64,000 nt of DNA from contig VXBP01009035.1 of NCBI GenBank assembly GCA_013400115.1, positions 653,398 through 717,397 of the forward strand, written 5' to 3'. A model generated the notes under the pieces. That model saw only the letters and a program-made list of their open reading frames with translations, had not been told where the DNA came from and made no database searches. The position numbers were made by a program, and so were the translations under genes. This DNA is from Rhinopomastus cyanomelas (Eukaryota; Chordata; Aves; Bucerotiformes; Rhinopomastidae). Positions 11,628 to 22,077 of the stretch are shown piece by piece (within the stretch, counting starts at the first letter, position 1; each line of letters starts with the position of its first letter).

Positions 11628-11720
11628 ATGTCTCGGATTGTTTTGGGTAGAAGAAGACCTGGAGAAAAGGATCCTCGTAAGCTTTCCCAAAGGGAAGAGA
11701 TGGCTCGGCTAGTGCGGTGA
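11628..11720 (+). other. Upstream ORF in the NRXN1-beta leader (30 codons)
   Basis: ATG at 11628 (A at -3) opens a 30-codon frame ending in TGA at 11718-11720, 111 bases before the beta ATG. A second in-frame ATG at 11700 (G at -3, G at +4) would give a six-residue peptide, MARLVR. The longer product is strongly basic (RRR, RK). It is in a different frame from the main CDS. If transcription starts upstream, ribosomes would meet both ATGs before the neurexin start. Whether it is translated is unknown. Confidence 0.5.
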
Positions 11721-11831
11721 AGCTGCAGCCAGCGCCGTGTGCGAGCGCGCCTCTGTCCAAAGTTTGCCTCCTCTACCGCGGCTGCTGCTCCTCCCGAGGA
11801 CGCCGCGGGCCGGCTCGCCGTGGACCGGAGG

Positions 11832-12066
11832 ATGGGGGGGCTTCTCAGAGGCAGCCCGGAGCCGGGACCCGCCAGCGGCAGCAGCACCGGGGGCCGCTTG
11901 GCCCTGCTCTGGATAGTCCCGCTCAGTCTCAGCGGCCTCCTTGGTGTGGCGTGGGGCGCCTCCAGTTTGGGCGCTCACCACATTCACCATTTCCATGGCA
12001 GCAGCAAACATCATTCAGTGCCTATCGCTATCTACAGGTCACCGGCTTCTTTGCGAGGCGGACACG
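11832..12066 (+). CDS. NRXN1: Neurexin-1 beta, first coding exon (partial CDS)
   Basis: Beta-neurexin is a presynaptic adhesion receptor that binds neuroligins, LRRTMs and cerebellins. This exon supplies only its N-terminus: 78 codons plus one base. Residues 1-21 are a Gly/Ser/Pro-rich start; residues 22-42 are a hydrophobic signal peptide (LALLWIVPLSLSGLLGVAWG) with likely cleavage near Gly42; residues 43-78 are the beta-specific His-rich segment containing HHIHHFHGSSKHHS and PIAIYRSPASLRGGH. I recognise that last segment as near-identical to vertebrate NRXN1-beta; NRXN2 and NRXN3 differ here. The exon ends at G|GTGGGT in phase 1, consistent with the family's Gly-His-Ala|Gly junction into the last LNS domain, which is not in this window. 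The start chosen is the first ATG in frame (A at -3, G at +4). The frame stays open upstream only to non-ATG codons. The human initiator position appears to be GTG here. Confidence 0.94.
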
Positions 12067-12072
12067 GTGGGT
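12067..12072 (+). other. NRXN1: 5' splice donor of beta exon 1
   Basis: GTGGGT directly follows the last exon base (G at 12066) and leaves phase 1. Reading through instead gives a Gly-rich sequence that no longer resembles neurexin, so the homology stops exactly at this donor. It should splice to the exon starting the last LNS domain, beyond the right edge of the window. Confidence 0.85.
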
Positions 12073-12735
12073 TTGGACACCGCTCGGTACCCTGCATGGT
12101 CGGGGGTGCGACGGGCCGTGCCGCCTGCCCCGCACCTGTGCTCGCCCGCAGAGGTCAGGCGCGGGCTGCTGGGACCCCGCGGTCCGGGGATGCTGATGCG
12201 GTCGCTGGGAGGAAGAGGTGCTGAGGGATGGGAGGAGAAGGGCTGAGGAGCTGGTCCCTCCGGGAGCCCCGTCGGGCGGGGTGTGGGCCCGTCCCGCCGC
12301 TACCGGCTCGGGGTCGAGGAGCCCAAGCGGGTCTGGGGGGGTGCAGAGGGCTCGACTGGGCTCCATCAGGGTGCCGGCCGCGACAGGCATCCCCCGCGGC
12401 CGGCCGTGTCCCGCGCTGGGCGCCCGGTGGGGCGGGTGGGCTCGGAGCGGGTGGCGGGGCTGAGGCTTTCAGGCACCCCTTCTGTCCCCAGCCCGCTGTA
12501 CGAAGAGCTGGCCCGAAAGCCCAGTCCGGAGCCGACTCCGTCGCCTGGAGCCGCAGCCTCCGGCAGCGCCGGCTCTCGGCCCTCCCGCCCTCCCCCGGGC
12601 CCCTTTCCTGTCCCATCCCCGGGGACATCCCCAGCCCTGAGCAATCCGCCCCCGCGGAGGGTGTGAGCGGTCCTGCGCCGCGGCCAGAGGCAGGGCAGGG
12701 CGCTGGGGGAACCTGCCGCGGAGCGAGGGGCGTGG

Positions 12736-15700
12736 AGGGTGTGTGATGCTTAAATTGCTGGTGATAATCTCGCCCCTTCCAATTCATTACTTTGGTGAGC
12801 TAAGACAAAGGTCAGTTTATGGCATAGGGGATCGGGGAAGGAATAGGCGTTTAGACACGAGAAGGAACAGTAATGTACAGCGTAGCCGTCAGGATAGGGA
12901 CAGAGATAACCTTCTTTCCCGGTGCAAATACATTTCGCCTAAGAAATATCTTGCTCCGGTACTTAGTTTCTGAAGTGACAGGAAGCTGCTTCAGTGCCCT
13001 TTAAACAGCCCTGTTACAGTTTTTCTTCTTGCATGCATACCTACGGGAACCTGGGCATAAATACATGCAAAATAGACTCGCATATGTTCAGCTTTGCCAG
13101 GAGCTGTTAAAGGAAACGAAGCACTGGCTCGTGTTTTAAAGGTTTAAAGCCTCCCTTTGTCTGCGAGGGAGGAGGAAAAAAAAAAGATAAAGAAAAACCC
13201 TTGTTCGGCTTCTGATTAGATTACATAGCTTCATTCTTCATTTTTCTCATCTTGCCTTGCTTCATTTGCACGATCATGCGATGTCATTTGTAAGCTTTGC
13301 GAGAGTAAAACCCACATCTTGAGCTTCGCCTTTGCTCCTCTGTGCAAGATGATCTATTTGTGGGCACTAGGTAGTTAGAGGATTTATTTTTTGTTTTGGT
13401 GATTAGCAGTGCCAGCGTCAGAGGATCCGATAGCGCTGTTTACCTGGAAATTCCCACTGTGTGCTAAATACCCCTTGAGACTCAATTGCTAGAAAAGACA
13501 GAGTGTACAGAAATAGCTTTTCTTGAGCTTTTTGTCAATTAGAAAAAAACCCTAAACAAACAAGCCAAAAAAAAAGTTAGATGTCTGGTCTAATTAATAA
13601 AAAGAGAGAGAAAGACCAAGCGATCCAGGCCACCACTCTCACACTCTCTTCTGTAGTGCACTGAGGCAGTGCAAGATTGAGGATGTTGCATGTTCCATAC
13701 TGTGTGTTTAAGAGGGGAAAATTAAAGGGGGGGGGGGGGGGGGGGGGGGGGGGGGTGAGGGTGGTCGTATGCACATGTGTGTGTATATGGTTATTGTTCT
13801 TTCAGTTATTGCTAATCTCATTTAGGAGCTTACTATTAATTTGAGGGAAGGCTAAAAGAATGAGAAGAAACAAACTGTGATTGTTAAGCTACAGTTCCTT
13901 AGAATGCATTTTACCTTTAGGTGATTTGCCAATTTCTAATAAGGCTACTTTAGACCTGGTCAAAGGGTGATGGTGTAAAAAGGCAGGCTTCTCGGGAGAA
14001 ACAAGTCTTGATAAAGAGAAGGAAGGATGAAGCGGTTGAGCTGCCACTTAAGGACTTCATAAGGAGCCTTTCTAGAAGTTAAGTAGCTGATTTTACAAAA
14101 TGAAGGATGTTCCATGCCATGAGAAGGCATTGAACAATGTTTACTTAATAACTCTAAATGTGTTTGCTTTCCATGTTAAAACATGGAAAACATCCAATCC
14201 CTCTCACTATTAAATCTTCAGAGAGTTGCTCTCATTTTTTTCTATAAGCTTGACAGAAGTATTTCTCTTTCTGGCTTGGCAGGGTTGGACACAAGTCCTG
14301 TGGAGCCCATCACTGCATTTCTAAGCATCAGTCAGATGGAACTGGGTGAGGGGCAGGGGGCTACTAATTCCTTGCCCCCCTCATCAGAATGCCCTTCTCC
14401 CATATTCCCAGTCCCTTATGTCTTAGCTGGGTGACAGTGAGAATGTGACTGCCAGGCTTCTATCCTTCAGCACTCGCTGCGTTCAGTTTTGCAGTTACTC
14501 TGTTCTAAGCCTAATGTGATTGTATGTAAATGCTGCAGTTACCTCAGATCTGCTTTTTTGGGAATTGGTCAGCTTTTGGTAGCATTATGCCCGTTAGAAG
14601 TCTAGAGGAGCTTTTAGGGGTAGGTCAATTAATCAATCTCTGATGAAAGCGTTGCTCTCTAATACTGTGAATCAGAAGTGCCAATGGTAGGAAAGAGGAT
14701 CGCTTTGCTAAGGCACTCAAAAAACGTCACCACAGTCCTCAGACATCCACAGCCTCCTCCTCTACCCCTGGCACAGACTAGCCCTGCCACCCCCATCCTC
14801 TTAGCAAATGCTTTCACTTCTTTATTGTTTCATTTTTCCTTGAGTCAACCCATTCCAGCTAATAGTATAATCAAAGCCAAAAGCCCAGCATGGTTTGGTT
14901 TTTTCCACTTGGTTGGAAAAAAACAAACCACAATCTTGCTGCTAACGCTCTCGTCAGGTAATTTTGCAAGGATTTTGCTTAGTAGTGTGATCCCACGCGG
15001 CTTAGGTGGACAGCATTGTGTGTCACTGAGACATAAACAGAATTCCAGCCGAGCGGTTACCTCACTCTACTAAAAAGGTCCTTCAGTGCACGCTTTTAAA
15101 ATATACTAAAAGTAAAAATTAATTGTCTTTCAAACTCAACTGAAAGATATTTTGGCTCTCCGACTCTTTGTTAAACTCGAGAAGAAGAAAGATGGATGAA
15201 AGAATAAAAAGTTTTGCCGCAGGAAGGAATAAGAAATTAATTCTCTGGATCACGTCATCACCAGTGTGAAGAGACGTAAGAGAAAGACCAGTGTTCACAA
15301 ACAGAAGTCCTAGGCTGCTCAGGGCCAGTGGTCTCTGCAGCACGTGGGTTATGTGATGATTTATGTTCGTGTCTCCTTGCTCCATTTAAGAAGGCGGCTA
15401 TTGCTTTTGTTATAGCTGTATCTACCATGCAGTCTTTTTCTGGAGTTGACAGAGTAGCTCGTACTGTGGTGCCTCCAGACTACAAAAACATGGGCTGTCC
15501 GTGGCAAAGCCCAAGTAACAGGAGAGATGTTGCAACTTTCTCAATAACTTTAAATGAAGAAAGGTTGTTTCTGTAAGAATCCAGAAACACAGTGGATCAT
15601 GTGCGAAGAGAAAATTGCATGTTGAATAAGCACAAAGTTAAAAGTGAAGTGACGTTCACCCCTTCTTTCATGCAAATGCCTCTTTGGTCTCTACTGAGCT

Positions 15701-16183
15701 GGGCCTTTTCGTGCCTCCCAATTCCTCATTCAGTTACCAAAGGATAAGTGCAGCATATCTGTTTCTGGCTATTTCCCCTTCATGTACTTTCAGAATCTTG
15801 TTCAGGCTCATTTCAGAGAAATGTAAGTGGATTTGGGGTTTTTTTAAATCTTCCAGAGTAGGAAATAGGAGGTTACTAAAGACCAAGATATAATCCAGTG
15901 ATTAGAAGGAGCAGGGCCTGTCTGAAGTGGAAGGAATTGGGCACTGCGGGCTGTTATTAAGAAAATGGCACTTTGTGGAGGAACAGTAGAAGGATGGAAG
16001 AGGTTGAGCAGAGCAAATGGAAAAGTGCTTCACTAGAAAAATTCTCAAGCAGGAAGAAGGGTTTATGCAAAATGAGGGCTTTGAGGATGACAAGTGATGT
16101 GTTTTGGAGGTGAGAGGCAAAGTTGAGCACCAGGATGGTGTGTTACCCCTCCTCTAGTCTTTTCTCTCCAAAGTATGACATGT
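12736..16183. other. NRXN1: First part of the beta intron, CR1-free
   Basis: GC falls to intron level. Apart from the poly-G run at 13727 and A-rich patches near 13170 and 13550, no repeat is recognised. An ORF of 131 codons at 14678-15073 starts at ATG but has no recognisable domain. Confidence 0.6.
13727..13755 (+). repeat. Poly-G homopolymer, 29 bases
   Basis: An uninterrupted run of 29 G follows ATTAAA and is followed by TGAGGGTGG. It lies 1.7 kb into the beta intron. The run could fold as a G-quadruplex in the nascent transcript, since the sense strand is G. Homopolymers this long are also prone to sequencing error, so the exact length is uncertain. Confidence 0.9.
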
Positions 16184-16265
16184 AATCACAGAATCATGGA
16201 ACATTAGGGATTTGAAGGGACTCTGAAAGATCATTTACTCCAATCCCCCTGCCAGAGCAGGATCA
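16184..16265 (-). mobile_element. CR1 3' end fragment
   Basis: AATCACAGAATCATGGAACATTAGGG to GCCAGAGCAGGATCA. It is the first CR1 after the promoter, ending a CR1-free stretch of about 7 kb. Confidence 0.87.
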
Positions 16266-18238
16266 GGGACATACATACTGATCTGCCACTTCTGAGCTAG
16301 TCCAGCTTCTTCGCTGCTGTTGCTGAAGTTCACGCACACACTGGATTAATCTCCAAGAGAGCATTCACTAGCTCACCATTACTGGAGTACGAGATTCCAG
16401 GCTGGATCCGGCAGTCCTTGCTCAGTGAAGATGCTTGTTGAACTCCACAGGAGTTTTTTGCTGAGCTAAGAATGGCAGGATCAGGATTGCAACACTGCAG
16501 TGAAATAATTTATACCACCAACCTGGAAAAATAAGCCAAAGGACCAAAAAACCTTTGAAAGATGTGTGGATGATGTATAGGTAGCATTTTATCTTTGTAG
16601 GAAAACTCCCAGAAGAGACTTATTAGCACAGGCAAGAATAATTGTATGGACTTGAAAACAACATGTAGTGGAATTGCCATTTCTGCCTATAATGACAACA
16701 GACACAGTATTTTTAGGGATTAGGGTAAATGGAGTGGCATTTTTCTGTTAGAATGTGCTTATTATGTTGCAGAAAATGTTGCATTTTGATTAAAACATCA
16801 AATGTAAATGTTTCCAGATGTTCAAACATTGTTACTCCATGTGATATTCGAAGTAGAAATGAAAAAGTCTCATCCTCCTGTTACAATTTGCTGGTTTTTT
16901 TTAGAGAGAGGGATCTGTTTAAATGTTTCTCTTGTTTCCAAACCTATTTGTCAGAGTCCTCTCTTTTTATATATTTCCTTTCCGTTCACACATTGTCAAA
17001 TACTGACTAGTTCTCCTGCTCTGAGTACTTTGTACATATAACTATTTTAAGACTGTAAAGCACAGCAGCTTTCTCCACATCTTTAAATTATAGAGATTTT
17101 ATATCCTCTTTAAAAATTTCCAATATGCTCCATCAGTTATTATCCCCATCGGCTGCCACAGTATTAACACCAGTAGGAATAAAATGAATAACAAAGCCAT
17201 TTCAGTCAGTATAGTGGTTAATTGGCTGTGCAGTTAGATATGCATATTAGGAAGTGTGGTTTCTATATTATTATTTCCGTCAATATGGCTTGTCAGAGAG
17301 GCACACAGTCTTCAGCGGCGTTGCCGACTGTCTGGAGCACTGTAATCAAAAGCGGGGTGTTGCTCGTGGATTTCTGATAAGCATCTTTATACAAACCTAC
17401 TGCCATAGTACATGCACAGTTATTGATTGACTGGGGTGCCTTTACGAGAGCTAAACAAATGACAACACTCCGTTGTCACTTATCAACAGTAACACTTTTT
17501 GCCTCGGTCCACGGTAGCTGTGTTTTTCTAGATTTAAAGCACGTTTTGTTGTCTTTTAATCAAATACTATTTGAAATAAGTTATCAGAAGCAAATAATTT
17601 ACCTTTCAAAGCAGCATACTTCCTGCTGTTTCTGATTTTCAAAGGATGGATTTTTCTTTTCTAGTAGCAAGAGTTTGGCTTTAAGGGAAATTTCTTTCTG
17701 TCTCTTCACTTTTGGCCACAGAGTCATCCCCTGTACTAAAGTCTGATGTGCAGCTGCTATGCCCAGGTTAAGCACAACCAATGGCACAGTCCTAATAGTT
17801 TCTCAGTGTTCTCACACCAGTGGCCATTACCATGGTTAACCATCAGGTGACACGCTTGGTTATCACATTTTGAATGGATTATGTGGTGTAGTTTGCAGAT
17901 GTGAATACTTTGTCTTCTCCTGGGCCAAAACTTAGTTCTAAACCATTCCGATTAATCACCAAGACACTACTGACCTCTTTGTTGCCTTTCCCCAGTATCA
18001 ATTTATCTCTCTGTTATTAAGCTTGATGACCTCTCTCAGGTCTGCTGCAGTACCTGTAGCAAATTTTTCTACACTAACAACTTCCTTTCTAGTTTGTAAA
18101 TACAGTGTAGGCAGAGCTGATAGATCTTGCCGAGTTAATAAGTTGACTTGTGAATGTACCTGTGATTATAAGCAGAATTTGATGAAAGACAGTGTTTTAT
18201 AAATAACAGTGCTGTTTTATAAAATCCAAAGTAGCAAA
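16266..18238. other. NRXN1: Intron sequence with a possible conserved patch
   Basis: No repeats seen. The stretch 17210-17420 (TATGCATATTAG, then a locally CpG-containing segment) stands out from its AT-rich surroundings and could be a conserved non-coding element. That cannot be shown from one genome. Confidence 0.4.
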
Positions 18239-18507
18239 CATCTAATGGTAGGACAGGGGGCAATGGGTGTAAGCTGGAGTGTAGGATGTTCTGCGTAAGT
18301 ATGAGAAAGAACTTCTCAGTGAGGGTGACAGAGCACTGGAACGGGCTGCCCAGGGAGGTTGTGGAATCTCCTTCTCTGGAGATGTTTAAAACCCACCTGG
18401 ATGTGTTCCTATGCAACTCAGTCTAGGTGATACTGCTGTGACGGGGGCGTTGGGCTGGATGATCTTTCGAGGTCCTTTCCAATCCCTAATGTTCTGTGAT
18501 TCTGTGA
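18239..18507 (+). mobile_element. CR1 3' fragment
   Basis: Starts at CATCTAATGGTAGGACAGGG, passes through the GAGCACTGGAACGGGCTGCCC block, and ends with a full double octamer tail. The ORF2 remnant carries a deletion (AACTTCTCAGTG). Confidence 0.92.
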
Positions 18508-19851
18508 AACATAAGGAAAAGAAGCCATGTACTTACCACCATTTAGACATTTGTTTTTAATTCCTTTCACCGTAGCAGAATGGGTGTCTGGAAGTAATTG
18601 TCCTCTCTCATAACTTTATCAAAAACTGTGTAGAAATTTGTGCATGGACACACACACATCTCACAGATGTTTCCTCTTAATGAGAGAATGCCCCGTAGGT
18701 TTACATTGAAAAACAGTGGAAAATATTAAAAAATACTCAGTGGTGATATTTATTAACCACAGATGTAATTGGCCAGAAGAGTATAATTAATTATTCTCTT
18801 CCCCCTTTTGACAACAGAAAAAATGAGTTGGTGAAATGAAGTGGAAAAGGAAGAAGAGAGAAGTAGTAGTGCTGCTCTGGGTGTCACTCTGTAGAGTTAG
18901 GACCAGGTAGTGGGGAGGAAGCCATAATTAGGAGCAGTCACAATTGCTGGCCCATGATTACTGAATCACAGTAGAAAATTGCAGCAATTGGTTCTGAATT
19001 TCTGTAAGCACTTAACTGGTCAGATCCGTCAAAATAACCCGGATTAAAGGTTTGACTGTAGGTAGGGTAATAACCAAAAAGCTTCTTCATTTCTGGGGCT
19101 TGGTTGACAAGGAAAATGCACACATACAATAGACACATGGTCCCCGTGATCCTGAGTCTTGAAAGGCAAGATGAGGTTGAAGCTGATGCAGAGTTCATCT
19201 GAAGGGAATGGGTTTGTGCGCAGTCTAAGATTTTTTTCCCCATATTTGAGCTGTAAATGGCACAGTGCCGAGTCTTCCTTTTAAATGCATGGATAGGTAT
19301 TTCCTGAAGAGCTTGCTGCTGGAGCATAGAGAGACAGAGTGCTCAGAAATAAAGGGTTTGCTCAGATCATTCTGCTATTCTGTGGCCTTAACAGGGGATT
19401 CGCTCAGACACCTACACAGAAATGACATAAGTGTTAACTCTTTCTTTAGCCCTGTGTTACTGCAGCTGTATCTGCAAAAAAAGGCCCCAACAAACCGCCA
19501 ACATGCTTCTAAAGTGAGCTGCCTGCTTTCTAAATACATTCTTCTATCCCTGCATATCTGCAACTGAGATAGGGCTTCTTTAATTTACCTCATTAATGCA
19601 GCTCATCTGCAATTGTAAAATAAAAAGCAGAGGATGACTAGACTTGGAGAAACTTAAAAAAAACTCTTAAAAACTTCCTTTACCTTGAAGAGGAGTCAAG
19701 TGTAGTCTTAATCCACATTTGCGTTGCTGAATTGTTTGAGTTAGTTGACTTTGTCAGTGACAGCGGCTCAAGAGACTGTAAAGCAGCTCAAGGAGATGTA
19801 AAGGAGATAGGGATAATGGGCAGTGGGCTTGACATGTCCTTGCTGACCAGT
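18508..19851. other. NRXN1: Intron sequence, nothing recognised
   Basis: A 129-codon minus-strand frame at 18938-19327 has no recognisable motif, and I treat it as chance. Confidence 0.55.
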
Positions 19852-20246
19852 GGAGAAGAGGAGGTGTGGGAGCAGGATCTCTTTAGCTTGGAGAAATGCA
19901 GACTGAGGAGTGAACTCATAAATGTTTATAAATATGAAAAGGGAGGGTGTCAGGAGGATGGAGCCAGGCTCTGCTCAGTGGCATCTAATGATAGGACAAG
20001 GGGCAGTGGGTGTGAACTGGGATACAGGAGGTTCCACATCAATATGAGAAGGAACTTCTTCACAATGCATGTGCCAAAACACTGGAACAGGCTGCCCAAG
20101 GGGGTTGTAGAGTCTTCTTCTACGGAGATGTTTGAAACCCGCCGGGATGTGTTCCTGCGTGACTTGGTCTAGGCGATCCTACTGTGGCAGTGGGATTGGA
20201 TTAGATGATCTTCCAAGGTCTCTTCCAATCCCTAATGTTCTGTGAA
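19852..20246 (+). mobile_element. CR1 3' fragment with long ORF2 C-terminal frame
   Basis: Open frame through this copy to the TAG at 20170-20172, including FSLEKCRLRSELINVYKY, FHINMRRNFFT and HWNRLPKGVVESSSTEMF. The 3' UTR ends at CCCTAATGTTCTGTGA. The preserved frame suggests a relatively young insertion. There is no reason to think it is expressed. Confidence 0.92.
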
Positions 20247-21118
20247 GGAATAAAGGCTAAAGAGGAAACTGACACTGATCGTTGGCCTGGGCTTGATTTG
20301 CTCACATTGAGGTTAAGCACAACATTTCCACTGCAGAACCTGATCTATTGCACTTGTGTCAGATGCGATGTCTCTCATGCACTCACCAATTCTGGTGTGC
20401 TCCCCCTCCACCAAAGCAATACTTTCTTAACTGTGACCAAAGTATTGCAAATAATGATGCACACATGTTTGTTTTTCTAACAGGTTTGATGCAGTTAGTG
20501 GATGTGTTCACTTTATTTCACACGACAAGGATTATGAGGGATCATTCAGGGAGAAGAATGACTTGCCATATTTATGGAAAACATAAGGGCATGAATTGAA
20601 TCATGCTCTTACTTTGGGTTTGGATATTCAGTGCCCACAGAGAGGGGCTTAGGAGTTGTGACAAAACAACAGATGTGAGCTTAGCCCTTTTTTCTGTGTC
20701 TAAATAGATGAGTCCTAAAATCCTGGTGTCGCTGTTGGTCAGAACATGCTGTGGCTCCTGTCCAAGTCCCATCCTTCCACCCATGCTTTTCTTGGGCTGG
20801 TTTGTGTTTGCAGTTTGCTTTGCTGTGGATTTTAAATCTGCCTGCCGCATACACGCCAGCCCCAGCGTACACAGTATCTTTAAAATACTGCTGTTGATAA
20901 ATTTAACAAAAAAAGAAAAGAAATGCTGTCAATGTTTATGTTCCTAAACAATGTTCTATATCCAGCGATATAAATTTTTGAGTTGTATGAAATTTTATTT
21001 CTTGGAAGTTCTACTTAAGTTACAGCAGTGTGAATGCTTACTTTGTGCCCTATCAGTTAGAAGACTTTATTTCTCAAGTGCTGTGATTAGGGTACACTCA
21101 ACATGATTTTGCTAGAGA
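20247..21118. other. NRXN1: Intron sequence, nothing recognised
   Basis: Unique-looking sequence between a sense and an antisense CR1 copy. No repeat, exon or RNA gene seen. Confidence 0.6.
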
Positions 21119-21510
21119 TCACAGAACGTTAGGGATTGGAAGAGACCTTGAAAGATCATCCAGTCCAATCCCCCTGACACAGCAGGATCACCTAAACCAA
21201 GTCACACAGGAACCCGTCCAGTCGGGTCTTGAATATCTCCAGTGAGGGAGACTCCACAACCCCCCTGGGCAGCCTGTTCCAGTGCTCCGTCACCCTCACT
21301 GGGAAGAAGTTCCTTCTCAGATTGATGTGGAACCTTCTATGTTCCAGCTCACACCCATTGCCCCTTGTCCTATCACTAGATGACACTGAGAAGAGCCTGG
21401 CTCCATCCTCCTGACACCCACCCTTCACATATTTATAGACATTAATGAAGTCACCGCTCAGTCTCCTTTTTTCCAAGCTCAACAGACCCAGCTCCCTCAG
21501 CCTTTCCTTG
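21119..21510 (-). mobile_element. CR1 3' fragment with ORF2 C-terminal frame
   Basis: Antisense copy of nearly 400 bases. The minus-strand frame is open over 96 codons and reads EKRRLSGDFINVYKYVKGG, then VTEHWNRLPRGVVESPSLEIFK. It is close to a consensus for the abundant subfamily. Confidence 0.93.
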
Positions 21511-21964
21511 TTGACTACAATGTCATGTGTGAGGATATGTAAGCCAAATGCTTATTTCAGCTGTTCTAGTTGGTTAACAGAAAGCGAGTCATTCACCAGA
21601 TTTTAGCCAGAACATTTTTTGCGATGATATTTTTTAACTTCTGTTAAACTTCTCACATTAGCTCATAAAGCTTCCTTTTCATCACTCAGCACAATTTTAC
21701 AGGCTGAGCTGTTGTCTGATGTGAATATCATAAAATCCACTGTATGACATGTAGAGAGAGAAGTTGGTGGAGAAAGAATACTATCGTTATTTTGCAGAAA
21801 GAACAGCGAAACCAAACGTCTTCAAGTGAGATGTTTGAACATTTTAACTGTGCAAGGTATCACAAAACTGTAGTTGCACATGCAGCTGAGTGGTTGGTCT
21901 GTTAAGAACAGTGGTGTCTGAATATCTCAGATGCTTAAATTTAATGAGTTATCTGTTAATCCAG

Positions 21965-22077
21965 ACCCAGATATGTTCCTGTGTGGCTTGGTCGAGGTGA
22001 TCCTCTTCTAGCAGGGGGATCGGACTAGATGATCTTTAGAGGTCCCTTCCAATCCCTAATGTTCTGTGATTCTGTGA
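21965..22077 (+). mobile_element. CR1 3' end fragment
   Basis: ATATGTTCCTGTGTGGCTTGG through TTCTGTGATTCTGTGA. Only the 3' UTR and last codons remain. Confidence 0.9.

Larger units (their letters stand above)
10950..11831 (+). other. NRXN1: Probable 5' leader of NRXN1-beta mRNA (5' limit unknown)
   Basis: This is the sequence immediately upstream of the beta ATG, within the CpG block. It contains a TG/GCGTG-rich simple stretch (11221-11293), a T-rich tract (11075-11140), and at least eight upstream ATGs with several short ORFs. Its membership of the mRNA is inferred from position and from the long GC-rich leaders of beta-neurexin transcripts. No cap site can be read here. A pyrimidine tract followed by CATAAG at about 11138 resembles a splice acceptor, so a spliced leader is possible. 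Confidence 0.5.
9450..12735 (+). promoter_or_regulatory. NRXN1: CpG island with the internal NRXN1-beta promoter
   Basis: GC content and CpG density rise sharply near 9450 and fall back near 12735, against AT-rich intron on both sides. The beta exon lies in the 3' third. Beta-neurexins are known to be transcribed from an internal promoter within the alpha gene, so this block is the natural candidate. An AATAAAAG motif at about 10624 and AATTAAAAG near 10731 are weak TATA-like possibilities. CpG-island promoters usually lack a TATA box, and the start site cannot be fixed from sequence. G-rich stretches (near 10205, 10850-10886) could form quadruplexes. There are no CR1 insertions inside. One unresolved base lies at 10893. 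Confidence 0.75.

Noticed and set aside
11739..11831. N-terminal extension of the NRXN1-beta frame by 31 codons
   Set aside because: The extension would start at GTG and has no ATG. It does not match the known neurexin N-terminus, so 11832 is used.
12067..12224. Read-through of the beta frame past the donor
   Set aside because: Neurexin similarity stops exactly at the GTGGGT donor. The continuation is intron.
12155..12787. 210-codon minus-strand frame and several overlapping GC-rich frames
   Set aside because: Shadow frames of the CpG island with Pro/Arg/Ala-rich composition. No conserved motif.
14678..15073. 131-codon frame downstream of the beta exon
   Set aside because: No domain, no splice context and no resemblance to neurexin or any family I know. 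Consistent with chance.
18938..19327. 129-codon minus-strand frame
   Set aside because: No recognisable motifs. The codon pattern looks random and it lies in ordinary intron.
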